From Achatina immaculata (taxonomy: Eukaryota; Mollusca; Gastropoda; Stylommatophora; Achatinidae), in assembly GCA_009760885.1 (NCBI GenBank), contig CM019697.1:32423596-32487595 (forward strand): a stretch of 64,000 nt of DNA, read 5' to 3'. How positions within the stretch are numbered: the stretch's first letter is position 1; the number at the start of each line of letters is the position of its first letter. The position numbers and the translations under genes are program-made. Shown here piece after piece: positions 1 through 10,151 of the stretch. The notes beneath the pieces are model-generated. The model saw nothing but the letters and a program-made list of their open reading frames with translations, was not told the DNA's origin and searched no databases.

Positions 1-389
1 TATTCAAAGGCATTTGATTGCACTAGAAACTTTGGGAAATAATTGGAAAAATAAGATTTCCAACACGTGTGACACAATTAATATCACTGCTGTATCTAGA
101 CCAACGGGCAGCAGTAAGGATATATGGTGAAACAACAACTTGGTTTGCCATAAACAAGGGGTCCGTCAGGGGGGGCATATTGTCGCTTTACTTATTTAAC
201 TTGTATATTGAAATTATAATGAGGAATGTTAGAGAAGACGTAGACAAAGAATATTATCATGCCATAACAATTGGAGGTTATGAAATGCCAGAGATTAGAT
301 ATGCTGATGACACAGTATTACTGTCCACAACACAAAAAGGAATGGAAAAACTAATTAAGCCAGTCCGTAAGAATATTGACTAACTTGCA
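1..389 (+). pseudogene. L-B retrotransposon, reverse transcriptase palm fragment
   Basis: This is a degenerate piece of non-LTR reverse transcriptase that runs off the left edge. The opening bases read as the motif-A region (SKAFDC-like). A 104-codon frame from 69 carries the motif-C core YADDTVLLS and a KGMEKLIK helix. The same nucleotide stretch occurs on the minus strand near 21,300-21,660 in the longer L-B copy, which fixes the family. The upstream part has several stops and frame changes, so the copy is dead. It stops being L-B-like near 389 and resumes at about 2,241, so the element is split by L-E. Family assignment to an RTE-like clade is inference. Confidence 0.8.
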
Positions 390-2240
390 GCCAAATAGAT
401 AATGTTTTAATTGATACCAAGCACCCAACAAACATACGTCAGATAGACGTTGCAGAGAGGCTGAACGCAGCACCGACCACTATCATGTGCCAGCTAAACT
501 AAAACTCAGGCTGAAGAAAAGCTCAGTGTTAAATAGAGATGCTTTGAAAAGAGAAGACACTAAAGAAAAATTCAGAAAGGAGCGAAACCATAACATAAAG
601 ACAAGAGGTAATGAAGAAGATAAAAACATTGATGACAAATGGGAAGATATAAAGACTATTATAAACAACTCAGAAGAAGAATGCTTGGGAATCAAGACGA
701 TAAATAAAAAAAAAGAACTGGTTCGATGAAATCTGCAGAGAGGCAATCATAAAGAAAATAACAGTGAGACAGTTATGTTTGAATGACATGAACAACAAAA
801 CAAATGAGCAGAAGTACCACACACGGTGTTAAGAAACTCAAAAAGCCTTTCGCCAACAAAAAAACGACAATATATGAAAGACATGTTAAGCGAGAAGCAG
901 ACATATCATGAAAATAAGAAGAGCAGGGAATTCTATAAAGAACTGGGAAAAGTAAAGAAAGGGGTATAAACAATCTCTGCAGAGCTTGAAGGATAGTCAT
1001 GGAAACATGATAAATAGTGAAGAGAAAACCTGTATTACGTGGAAAGAATATTTTGAACAACTACTGAACTGTGAAAAGCCTATCAAAACGTTACCATGCG
1101 AAGAAATACAGACTTGTGAACCTGAAATAGAAGAACCAGACTTAGAAGAAGTCATCTATAGCATCATGCTTCTACGAAACAACAAATCAACGGGTTCAGA
1201 TGAAGTTGCTGCAGAACTGATTAAGAAAGGAGGTCTAGATCTACATGAACAGTTATGTGCGCTAATACAGCAAATATGGAGAGAAGAAAAACTCCCTAGT
1301 GAATGGAGAGAATCATTACTGATCCCAGTATTAAAAAAAGGGTAATAAGAGCAAGCGTGAACACTACAGAGGGATATCCCCACTACAAACAAGCTACAGA
1401 ATACTAATATACTTTTAAACAGATTAAAACCATACGGCGAGAACATACTGAAAGACTATCAAGCAGGTTTTAGGAAGAATAGACCAACCTTTGGCCATAT
1501 ATTTATTAATCTACGTCAAAGAGCAGAAAAGTACTGGTAATATGGAAAAGAAGTATATAATATCTTCATTGACTTCCAGAAAGCTTATGACATCATGAAT
1601 TGGAGAAGCTTATAGAAAATGATGACAAAATTTGAGCTACCTAATAAATTAATCAGTCTGACCAAAATATATAATGGAGGATGCACAAAATATATTAATA
1701 TATAAAGGAAGAATGTCAGAACCCTTCTATGTAAGGGCTGGTTTAAAACAAGGTGATACATTTAAAACAAGGTGATACATTATCTCCAAAATAACAATCT
1801 ACAAAACTATAATAAATACAGCCGTCATGTATGGATCAGAAACGTGGAGTACAACAAGGAAAGATGAACGATTGCAGGTCTTTGAGAACAAGAACCTGAG
1901 ATGAATCTTTGAGCCGATAAAGGATACCAACAATGGAGAATGGAGAGCTAGAAAAAACACTGAAATGAACAGCGTATTTAAATCCCAATGAATTATAAAT
2001 GTCTTGAAAATGAAGACACTACGCTGGCTGGGCCATGTAGAAAGAATGGAAGAGAACAGACAAGAGATGAAGAAAACAAGACAAAGGGGTAGACCAAGAC
2101 AGAGATGGAAAGACAACGTAGAATAGGATATAAAAGAAATTGGTGTCACGAACTGGAGAGAGAAGATTAGGAATAGAAAGGAATGGAGGCGAATTTTATC
2201 TACAGGAATGAGGCTTCTTGATAGGAAAGCTGAATAAAAA
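390..2240 (+). mobile_element. L-E non-LTR retrotransposon, 5'-truncated, nested in L-B
   Basis: The insert starts in the C-terminus of an apurinic-type endonuclease (STDH followed by AKLKLRLKK near 475-515). A basic linker follows, then an RT N-terminal region in an open frame at 986-1,345 (WKEYFEQLL, LRNNKSTGSDEVAAELIK, LPSEWRESLLIPVLKKG). Motif 2 (DYQAGFRKN) and motif A (NIFIDFQKAYD) are at about 1,455-1,600. The GLKQGD region at about 1,740 is tandemly duplicated, and the YADD catalytic motif is missing. The C-terminal region (AVMYGSETW, LRWLGHVERMEE, RQRGRPRQRWKDN) is at about 1,820-2,130. Multiple stops and frameshifts show the copy is inactive. It interrupts L-B between matching flanks at 389 and 2,241. 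Confidence 0.8.
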
Positions 2241-2892
2241 GAAAATAATGAAGAGCAAAACCTCTATCTTAACTCTATCTAAACTGATGACAACCGACAA
2301 AACAAACAAGGCAGCTGAAATATTTATCAATGAGGAAAAATTGGAAGAGGTGGAGAGTTTTGAATATCTTGGATCACTACTAACTAATAATGGAGGTACA
2401 ATGAAGGAAATTAAAAGGAGGACATCAGTCGCTCTTCAGAAAGTAAAACAACTAAAGAAGCCGTGGATAGGAACAGACAGAACTACAAAATTAAGATTTT
2501 TAAGGGCATGCATCTTTCCTATCGCAATATATGCATGTGAGGCCTGGACAATTAACAAAACAGCAGAGAAACACATAAATGCCTTCCAATGTAAATGCTA
2601 CAGAAGAGTTCTTCAAATATCATTGACACAAAAAAGAACGAAAATGTCCACACTACAGGTATAGGAACTTAATATTCAAGAGGGTTTGCTAGTAAACAAA
2701 CTCTGTAGGTTAAACAGAGAAAACTTAAATATTTTGGACACGTTAAACGTCATGAAAGCTGTCATGGAATCAATCACAGAAGCTCACATGGAATAGATGC
2801 ATCATCCGCAGGCCATCTTGCTTACAACCGACAGGCCTACAGGAGAGCTGTTAGGGAAGCAAAGTTCACCAAGGGACATGCAAATTGACTGA
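2241..2892 (+). pseudogene. L-B retrotransposon, C-terminal part and 3' end
   Basis: An open frame at 2,218-2,664 contains the thumb/connection region found in every L-B copy here: VESFEYLGSLLTNNGG, KEIKRRTSVALQKV, FPIAIYACEAWTIN and AFQCKCYRRVLQIS. After a stop near 2,661 the match continues out of frame to the family's C-terminus (AGHLAYNRQAYRRAVREAKF near 2,805-2,865). The minus-strand copies at 3,249-3,678 and 36,573-37,032 encode the same C-terminus, which sets the 3' limit near 2,890. The GRPRRRWLQ segment is partly deleted. This is the right half of the copy that begins at base 1. Confidence 0.8.
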
Positions 2893-2987
2893 TGCAACAG
2901 ATAAATAATGTTAGCCAATTATGTTCTTTCTGGAACAGATTAATAGCTGGAACTTTCCAATGTTCTTTTTTCTTATCTGTAATAATT

Positions 2988-3248
2988 AAAGATGGGATTG
3001 ATTGATTGATTGATTGATTGATCTTTATTTCAAAAGGGTTAAGAATTGAGCACACAGGCCCGTCTGACATTCTGCCCTTTATCATACATCTTTCACTCTA
3101 TTCCAGACATTCTACAAATATGCTGTTCATATAACAAACATAACTAACATTGAAGCTGAGAGACATAAAATAAAATATAACATTTACGTTCTGCTCTTAA
3201 ACATTCACTCAGTACAGAAGTAACTACATATATTATAAATGACTATTT
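2988..3248 (-). mobile_element. L-F retrotransposon 3' UTR with (ATTG)n tail, distal part
   Basis: Read on the minus strand this is the 3' end of a CR1/Jockey-like element. It shares the UTR block containing the GGGCAGAATGTCAGACGGGC-like motif, then an AATAAAGATCAATC-type terminus with about five ATTG/CAAT units at 2,996-3,021. A plus-strand homologue at 51,087-51,415 covers the same sequence without interruption. Here it is split by an L-B insertion at 3,249-3,678, and the rest lies at 3,691-4,125. It has no coding content. Confidence 0.8.
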
Positions 3249-3678
3249 CATTCATTCATTCATTTGCATGTCCCTTGCGGAACTTTGCCTCCCAAACAGC
3301 ACTCCTGTAGGCCTCTCGGTTGTGAGCAAGATGGCCTGCTGCTGTTGCATCCATTTCCAGATCGTCAACGATGTCTTGCAGCCATCTTCGTCTTGGTCTT
3401 CCTCTTTTTCTTTTTCCCATTATGTATCCTTCCAATACGGTCTTCTCTAAATTATCATGACGTTTAATGTGTCCAAAATATTTCAGTTTTCTCTCTTTAA
3501 TCCTCTTCACTAGCCAGCCTTCTTCAATATTAAGCTCTTGTAGTATAGATATATTTGTTCTTTTTTGTGTCCACGATATTTGGAGAACTCTTCTGTAGCA
3601 TTTACATTCAAAGGCATTTATGTGTTTCTCAGCTGTTTTGTTAAGTGTCCAGGTCTCACAGGCATATGTTGCTATGGG
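3249..3678 (-). mobile_element. L-B retrotransposon 3' fragment nested in L-F, with target duplication
   Basis: This is a 5'-truncated L-B copy. The minus strand encodes (3,256-3,510) RIKERKLKYFGHIKRHDN, MGKRKRGRPRRRWLQDIVDD and AGHLAHNREAYRSAVWEAKF, the terminal RT-accessory region of the family. Its 3' end is a (CATT)4 run on the plus strand at 3,249. The 12-bp sequence AAATGACTATTT is present at both ends (3,237-3,248 and 3,679-3,690), which fits a target-site duplication. The truncation point coincides with the family sequence GATGGGAAA, so one or two bases of the duplication are ambiguous. Target-primed reverse transcription is the expected mechanism for this class. Confidence 0.9.
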
Positions 3679-3690
3679 AAATGACTATTT

Positions 3691-4125
3691 ACTAAATAAA
3701 ATTTTCGGGACTATTCAGAAAACAATTAATTGTATTCGGTGTCTGTAAGAGCAGCTTAAGATAACTTTTAAGTTTTATAATTCATGGAGGCATGTAGTCG
3801 ACATCAAATAGATATTGAGAAAGCTTGTAGTTGTAGGAAGGAGTATAATTTATATTTTTTATATAGGATGGGAGGGTATTCCAGAGATGAGCAGCAGAAT
3901 AACTAAAGCTTTTCTTGTAAAGATCAAATCTAGGTTTTGGAAGACATATGTTGTTCAAGCGTTGGCTGCACTTTGGGCTACATTTAAACTGCTTCCATAG
4001 ATAAGGCGGGGCATGCCGTGAAAGAATTTGATGTACCAACTTGGCTTTGTTGAAGAGGAACCTGTTCTTAAGAGGTAGTATTTTGATACGTATTTTGATA
4101 CGGGAAGATAATCCAGCAATGATAT
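3691..4125 (-). pseudogene. L-F retrotransposon, RT C-terminus and proximal 3' UTR
   Basis: The minus strand (3,782-4,039) encodes an 85-residue C-terminal piece with HQILSRHAPPYL, LPKPRFDLYKKSFSYSAA and HLWNTLPSYI. This arrangement is the usual end of CR1/Jockey-type reverse transcriptases in molluscs. It ends DVDYMPP, close to the end found in the other L-F copy near 47,710 (DTNYMPP). The UTR then runs to 3,691 and continues beyond the nested L-B at 3,248. The copy is truncated upstream near 4,125. Confidence 0.75.
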
Positions 4126-4189
4126 CCCTACGCCTAGAATTTTTTTTTCTTTAGCCAGGTGAAGTCCAACTGTAGGAAGAGAGGAGAGA

Positions 4190-4192
4190 GAG

Positions 4193-4227
<35 letters not shown>

Positions 4228-4233
4228 GAGAGA
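4190..4233. repeat. (GA)n microsatellite
   Basis: About 40 bp of GA dinucleotides with a few interruptions follow an eight-T run at 4,140-4,148. No coding content is seen. Confidence 0.85.
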
Positions 4234-4239
4234 AAGAGT

Positions 4240-5377
4240 GCAGTCATAAGGCAGCTGATTTCACCCCTGGGTAACTGTGTAATTTAAGTAGCGCAATTGT
4301 TCGGAATGTCCCGGTTTCCTATTGTGCTTCCCGTGGACACGTCCACCAGCCTGTAACAAGATCTGAAAATCGCTGCAGAAGCAAGCAAAGTTTCTGCCAC
4401 TTCGATATTCCGGAACCCGTATCTTTTTTCAAGAACATTACACGCGTACAATTGATTGAAAGTTTCATGTCGTTATAGAAGAATTTTTTTTTTTTAAACT
4501 GCTGGCCACCTTTGCTTAAAAGGTCACGCCTGTAGCACGGCTGTAGGTAGAACAAACACACACACCTTACTTTCTGTGATAATACTCCAGTTGTTTCCCT
4601 TTATTCACAGCGCCCGGCCCATCCCCCAGCCCTCATCACGTCTCTTTTCCCATCGCTAACTTTGGAGAACGCTGCAGTAGAGCATGGGATAAAGTGGTTT
4701 ATATGGCTGAGTTTTACAACAACAACAATAACAACAACAACAACAACAAAAGATAGAAAGAGTGAGGAAAGTTGGTAGAAACCAGAACAGCAGAAAGTAA
4801 GATTAGATTAGAGATGCGGTGGAGCACGTAGAGCAGCGAATTTATAACATATTTTTCTTAGTGGAATTAGTAATCTCTTTACATGTGTTTTATTGTTCGT
4901 GAGGCTTAAGTTATATATGGCCATGTTCGTGTGACGTGTCCTTTACAGAATATTGTCCCCTCTCACAGCCTCCCTGAATGCAAATCCGGTCTTGCGGAAG
5001 TTGACCGGCGTCTCGCAGTGATATGTTCAGACTTTCCATATGTCCTGAGTCCATCTGCGGGAGAGGTCCTACCTTTGTCTCTTTTCTCGCCGGGCGCCAT
5101 CTTTTCTTCGTTATCTAATTTATTTGATTGTTTCAGTTCAGCACTGACGTTGTTATATGTGTATGTACGCCCATCATTTGTACTTTCGCACAGCGGTAGA
5201 CAACAATAGTTACTTGTAAGACGTCAAGGTAAGTATATACCAGATCAGAGGTCAGAGCAAACACCAGGTCAACACTGGGAACAAACACCAGGTCGTGGCT
5301 GCTCTTGGTCAGCGGTCAGAAGTCTGGGAACAAACTTTGGTGATACGCGCCGCATCAGCAAATCCTCCCTTACAGTT
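4240..5377. other. Unassigned sequence, no gene recognised
   Basis: No recognisable coding region or transposon was found. A (CAA)n-like run lies at about 4,708-4,750. A 92-codon frame at 4,931-5,209 on the plus strand has no recognisable motif and ordinary composition, so it is not called. At 5,240-5,345 short degenerate repeats of GGTCAG and ACACCAGGTC occur. Confidence 0.5.
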
Positions 5378-5625
5378 CCATGACAGCTTCCATGATTGAT
5401 TTACATGACAGCTTCCATGATTGATTACATGACAGCTTCCATGATTGATTACATGACAGCTTCCATGATTAATTCCATGACAGCTTCCATGATTAATTCC
5501 ATGATAGCTTCTTCCATGATTAATTCCATGACAGCTTCCATGATTAATTCCATGACAGCTTCCATGATTAATTCCATGACGGCTTCCATGATTAATTCCA
5601 TGACAGCTTCCATGACCGATTCCCA
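5378..5625. repeat. 24-bp minisatellite derived from mariner HTH codons
   Basis: About ten copies of a 24-bp unit (core CATGACAGCTTCCATGATT) are arranged head to tail. Because 24 is a multiple of three, the minus strand reads as an octapeptide repeat, GSCHGINH. It continues in frame from the mariner-like helix-turn-helix at 5,626-5,815, whose last motif is GIGHGSCH. One unit near 5,508-5,516 carries a three-base insertion (CTT). Origin by slippage from that motif is inference from the shared frame and sequence. Confidence 0.85.
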
Positions 5626-5815
5626 CTAGCGCTCTGACTTCATCCACGGTTCGACTGTGGTCTGTGCGGATAACGTGACGCACTCTCTGGCGTAGAACTG
5701 GTCGACTTGGGCGCTCGTCATCATCAACCTCTGTTCTACCGGGAAGGCCAGTCAGAAGTCTTGGAACCACTCAGAGTCTCTTCCCAAAAATCCTCTCTTC
5801 AACATTTTAAAGCAT
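5626..5815 (-). pseudogene. Mariner-family transposase N-terminal HTH fragment
   Basis: The minus strand encodes FLGRDSEWFQDF, then after a frameshift GRTEVDDDERPSRP, then VRHVIRTDHSRTVDEVRALV and GIGHGSCH. This order, EWF.RF..GR..V.DDERPGRP followed by VR.(hydrophobic)...R.LTV.E(hydrophobic)...(hydrophobic)GISHGS, is the DNA-binding region of mariner and SETMAR-like transposases. The DDE/DDD catalytic region is absent, because the match ends where the 24-bp minisatellite begins. There are no terminal inverted repeats and no intact frame, so it is a relic. Confidence 0.75.
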
Positions 5816-5984
5816 TCTGTAGCCGCTTATTCTAACTTAAAATAGAATCTTCTGCAGACGCGCTGCTCAAAGATATCCGCCATGTTGCAAAGTCGCAGAG
5901 AGCACTTGACACGTGTTTAGACAAAGAAATTGTATTGCGTCACTTCCGTTTCACACAAATTCTCCATTTTCACCACACTGCTCT

Positions 5985-6440
5985 GTCATACAGGTCTGTC
6001 AGCGCACTGGTCTGTCATACAGGTCTGTCAGTACACTGGTCTGTCATACAGGTATATCAGCGCACTGGTCTGTCATACAGATATGTCAGCGCACTGGTCT
6101 GTCATACAGATATGTCAGCGCACTGGTCTGTCATACTGGTCTGTCAGCACACTGATTTGACACACTGGTCTGTCAGCACACTGATTTGACACACTGGTCT
6201 GTCAGCACACTGGTCTGTCAGTACACTGGTGTGTCAGCACACTGGTGTGTCAGCACACTGGTCTGTCAGCACACTGGTGTGTCAGCACACTGGTCTGTCA
6301 GCACACTGGTGTGTCAGCACACTGGTCTGTCAGCACACTGGTGTGTCAGCACACTGGTCTGTCAGCATACTGGTCTGTCAGCACACTGGTCTGTCAGCAC
6401 ACTGGTCTGTCAGCACATGTCTGTCAGCACACTGGTCATG
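5985..6440. repeat. 16-bp / 29-bp minisatellite
   Basis: The distal part (about 6,130-6,440) is built on the 16-bp unit TGGTCTGTCAGCACAC with C/G variation at TCTG/TGTG. The proximal part (5,985-6,130) uses a 29-bp composite in which TCTGTCATACAGG alternates with the 16-mer. All three plus-strand frames stay partly open because 16 is not a multiple of three and the unit has no stop in any frame. No coding function is inferred. Confidence 0.9.
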
Positions 6441-7340
6441 GAGGTGAAGATCCTAGCCCCCAGTGTCATGACTACTCTCCGCTCGAGTGCGAGAAATCAG
6501 CCCCGGTATTTATTGACTACACCTCGTCAATAATTAAGTTTATTCACACTCGGCTTCACAGGCGCTCGAGTTCATTATTCAGCATTACAGATTGTAGGAT
6601 GTTCTGTTATTTAACAAGTAAAAGAACGCGGATCAACGCAATTACGCACTCATTACTATGTGGCTGTGAGAGGTTTCCCCCTTCTTCTGTTCACATTCTC
6701 ACGATTCGTTAACGAGGTGATTTGAACTGCTGTCGGTGTAACACTGACTGCCTGCCTAGTACTTGCTCCTACTTCGAACAACTACTCTAATATAAACACA
6801 TACCATTCCCTGATCGCTGACCAGCGTACCTAGATCAAAGTCATAGAAGTGAACGTTTTGTCCCGGATCAAAAAAGGAATCAAGGGTCTTTGTTCTAGAC
6901 CAGTGACATGTGTCAGTCATATAGATCTGTTTACAGCTACAGCTTGTCTGGACCAGTCCGGGGCGGGCACAGCTATAAGTAGTGGTTAGATTGGTTGCTT
7001 TTTTTATACTCCTGTATTAGAAACTGTGATTTGATTGAGAAGGGCGTGAATTTTTAAAAAAAAAAAAGAACCAGTAAAGTTACAAAGTTGGAAGATCTTT
7101 GAATTACCAATTGACAGCAGGTGCTCTTTAGCCCTTTTGATTTAAAAAAAATAGAATAATCAGGCTTGACCACGTCCCATGTGAGAAGCTCGTAGAACAA
7201 GATCTTCTTCTTCTTCTGTGTTAGAGGTTGTTAGTAACATTAGATCCTGATCCCTTTGCAGATCCTGAAAGGATTGTTAAACACGAGGAAGATCCATTTC
7301 TTTTAAAATGTTAATGTCGACCTACCATTTCCAGTCAGAC
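6441..7340. other. Unassigned sequence, nothing recognised
   Basis: No transposon protein, tandem array or RNA gene was recognised. A short TTC run is at 7,205-7,216 and A-rich runs are near 7,053 and 7,145. Confidence 0.5.
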
Positions 7341-7748
7341 AGGACCGTCGTATCTTAACAGTTAAACACGAGGAAGATAGAGCCAGTCTGTCATAACAGT
7401 TAAACATGAGGAAGATAGAGCCAATCTGTCATAATAGTTAAACATGAGGAAGATAGAGCCAATCTGTCATAACAGTTAAACATGAGGAAGATAGAGCCAG
7501 TCTGTCATAACAGTTAAACATGAGAAAGATAGAGCCAATCTGTCATAATAGTTAAACACGAGGAAGATAGAGCCAGCCTGTCACAACAGTTAAACATGAG
7601 GAAGATAGAGCCAATCTGTCATAACAGTTAAACATGAGGAAGATAGAGCCAATCTGTCATAACAGTTAAACACGAGGAAGATAGAGCCAATCTGTCATAA
7701 CAGTTAAACATGAGGAAGATAGAGCCAGCCTGTCATAATAGTTAAACA
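7341..7748. repeat. 38-bp minisatellite
   Basis: About 10-11 copies of a 38-bp unit containing GTTAAACATGAGGAAGATAG and AGCCAATCTGTCAT lie head to tail. Variants alternate CATGAGG/CACGAGG and CAATC/CAGTC/CAGCC. The unit begins to be recognisable in the flank at about 7,276. Confidence 0.9.
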
Positions 7749-7974
7749 GTTCGCCAAGGATTTCTGAGGAAAATATTAATTGCAGGAGTTAAATATTTAA
7801 CACACACACACACAGCCACCAACTATTATAGTTATCAACATTGTTCCAGATAAACAAGGAGTAAAAGATGAAAGACATATCCATATGAGGGTTTATTAAT
7901 CTTGATGTGGATTACATGGGTCTGTGGTTGTTTCCACCTGTTTATTGTTGTAGGCCCCACATGAGTTTGTTTCA

Positions 7975-8245
7975 GTATGTAGTGTGGAGTATGTGGTATG
8001 GAGAATGTGGTGTGGAGTATGTGATATGGAGTATGTGGTATGGAGTATGTGGTGTGGAGTATGTGGCATGGAGTATGTGATGTGCAGTATGTGGTCTGGA
8101 GTATGTGACGTGGAATATGTGATGTGCGTATGTGATGTATGTGACGTGCGTATGTGATGTGGAGTAAGTGACGTGCGTATGTGATGTGGAGTATGTGATG
8201 TGCGTATGTGATGTGAAGTATGTGATGTGCGTATGTGATGTGAAA
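7975..8245. repeat. GTATGTG-type degenerate minisatellite
   Basis: Short units of 10-19 bp built from GGAGTATGTGATGTG and GCGTATGTGATGTG repeat irregularly for about 270 bp. A (CA)n run is upstream at 7,799-7,814. Together with the next array the minus strand forms a 439-codon frame, which is repeat-driven and not called as a gene. Confidence 0.85.
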
Positions 8246-9110
8246 CCGGTCAGTCAAGGATGGACAAGCCAGTGAGTAGTAGTAACAACCAGCCAGCCAA
8301 GGATGGACAAGCCAGTGAGTAGTAGTAGCAACCAGCCAGCCAAGGATGGACAAGCCAGTGAGTAGTAGTAGCAACCAGCCAGCCAAGGATGGACAAGCCA
8401 ATGAGTAGTAGTAGCAACCAGCCAGCCAAGGATGGACAAGCCAGTGAGTAGTAGTAGCAACCGACCAGCCAAGGATGGACAAACCAGTGAGTAGTAGCAA
8501 CGCCAGCCAAGGATGGACAAGCCAGTGAGTAGTAGCAACAACGGCAAGCCAAGGATGGACAAGCCAGTGAGTAGTAGTAGCAACGCCAGCCAAGGATGGA
8601 CAAGCCAGTGAGTAGTAGTAGTAGTAGCAACGCCAGCCAAGGATGGACAAGCCAGTGAGTAGTAGCAACAACGGCAAGCCAAGGATGGACAACCCAGTGA
8701 GTAGTAGCAACAACCAGCAAGCCAAGGATGGACAAGCCAGTGAGTAGTAGCAACAACCAGCAAGCCAAGGATGGACAAGCCAGTGAGTAGTAGCAACAAC
8801 CGGCAAGCCAAGGATGGACAAGCCAGTGAGTAGTAGCAACAACCAGCAAGCCAAGGATGGACAAGCCAGTGAGTAGTAGCAACAACGGCAAGCCAAGGAT
8901 GGACAAGCCAGTGAGTAGTAGCAACAACCAGCAAGCCAAGGATGGACAAGCCAGTGAGTAGTAGCAACAACCGGCAAGCCAAGGATGGACAAGCCAGTGA
9001 GTAGCAACAACCGGCAAGCCAAGGATGGACAAGCCAGTGAGTAGTAGCAACAACGGCAAGCCAAGGATGGACAAGCCAGTGAGTAGTAGCAACAACCAGG
9101 AAGCCAAGGA
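8246..9110. repeat. About 43-bp minisatellite with variable (AGT)n
   Basis: About 20 copies share the core AAGGATGGACAAGCCAGTGA followed by a variable GTAGTAG run and CAACCAGCC or CAACAACGGC. Unit length varies from about 37 to 46 bp through gain and loss of AGT triplets and the GCC/GGC junction. The minus strand is open in several frames with a repeated HWLVHPWLA-like peptide. That frame follows from the unit rather than from coding selection. Confidence 0.9.
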
Positions 9111-9316
9111 TGGCAGTTGTGAAAGGGAAAAAAATAGCAAACTTTGCTGTCCAAGTCTGGGAGAGGGTGAAAAGTTTCTTGAGAAAACTATGGCACATTC
9201 TGTGTGTGTGTGGGGGTGTGTTTGCTTGAGAGTGTGTGTGTGTAATGTGTGAATGCATGACGGTGCCCACAGCCTCTGTCTTCTTGCCGCACAGCACAGA
9301 CAACGTGTGCGTTCTT

Positions 9317-9458
9317 CTTCTTCTTAGTAGTAGTAATAGTAGTAGTAGTAGCAATAGTAGTAGTATTATTAGTAGTAGCATTACTAGTAGTAGTAGTAGT
9401 AGTAGAAGCAGTAGTAGTAGTAGTTGTAGTAGTATTAGTACTACTAGTAGTAGTTGTC
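9317..9458. repeat. (AGT)n trinucleotide microsatellite
   Basis: About 140 bp of imperfect AGT/TAG triplets lie just upstream of the 5' end of the L-A element. The same triplet flanks its 3' side at 12,315-12,660, so the element sits inside a triplet-rich tract. Confidence 0.9.
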
Positions 9459-9658
9459 ACCCGTGTAGTACCCGGGATCTGCAAAGAATAGGACCACTGT
9501 ACACTACCACGCATGATCGTAAAAGGTGACTAAGGAGGGTTCAGCATAGGGCCAGCAACCCTATCTGGTAAAAAAACTATCAGACTGCTACAGAAACAGA
9601 AGCAAGGGAAGAAACAAATGCAGGTGGAAGGAGAAATGCGTATCAGGAAACTGAGCCC

Positions 9659-10150
9659 ATGAAGGTTGTGGATGAAAGCCAGCCACTGGAAGTCCCCAGC
9701 CCGACTGCAGACCTCCTGGAACCTAAACACAAGATGCAAATAGGCAGCTGGAATGTAAGAACACTTAACCAGACTGGAAAACTAGCACAAACCACCAAGG
9801 AAATGCACAGATACAAACTAGACATACTAGGAATACAAGAAGCAAGATGGACAGGACAAGGCAGAAGGAAATTAACAACACAGCACACAGAAGATACAAT
9901 AATATGGTCAGGTAAAGAAAATCTTCATGACGGAGGAGTAGCATTGATTATAACAAAAGAAGCATCAAGAGCATTGCTGAAATGGACCCCAATAAATGAG
10001 AGATTATTAAATGCACGGTTCAACTCAAGATTCACGAAGCTGTCTATTATAGTTTGTTATGCACCAACAGAAGCAGCTGAAGAGGAATTAAAAGAAGATT
10101 TTTACAACAGCCTCCAAGCAAGCAACAGTAGAAACAATACCCAAGCATGA
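9659..10150 (+). pseudogene. L-A endonuclease domain, N-terminal part
   Basis: This frame encodes the first two thirds of an apurinic/apyrimidinic-type (EEP fold) endonuclease that nicks target DNA for target-primed reverse transcription. Visible signature residues are the Asn of GSWNVRTLNQTGK (about residue 30), the Glu of LGIQEARWTGQG (about 60), HDGGVALIITKEA (about 90) and the Tyr of VCYAPTEAAEEE (about 138). The frame ends at 10,150 in LQASNSRNNTQA. The remaining catalytic motifs lie in the next frame from 10,152, so a frameshift of one or two bases separates the halves. The start Met at 9,659 is the first in frame and precedes the conserved domain by about 27 residues. Confidence 0.85.
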
Positions 10151-10151
10151 T

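Noticed and set aside
5913..6712. Cys/His/Ser-rich repeat peptides (HTGLSAHW-like)
   Set aside because: The unit is 16 bp, so the frame rotates through all three phases with equal openness, as expected for a non-coding minisatellite.
7835..9381. Minus-strand frames of 296-439 codons with HWLVHPWLA-like repeats
   Set aside because: They are produced by the 43-bp minisatellite and change frame with each unit-length variant. No start context or flanking domain was seen.
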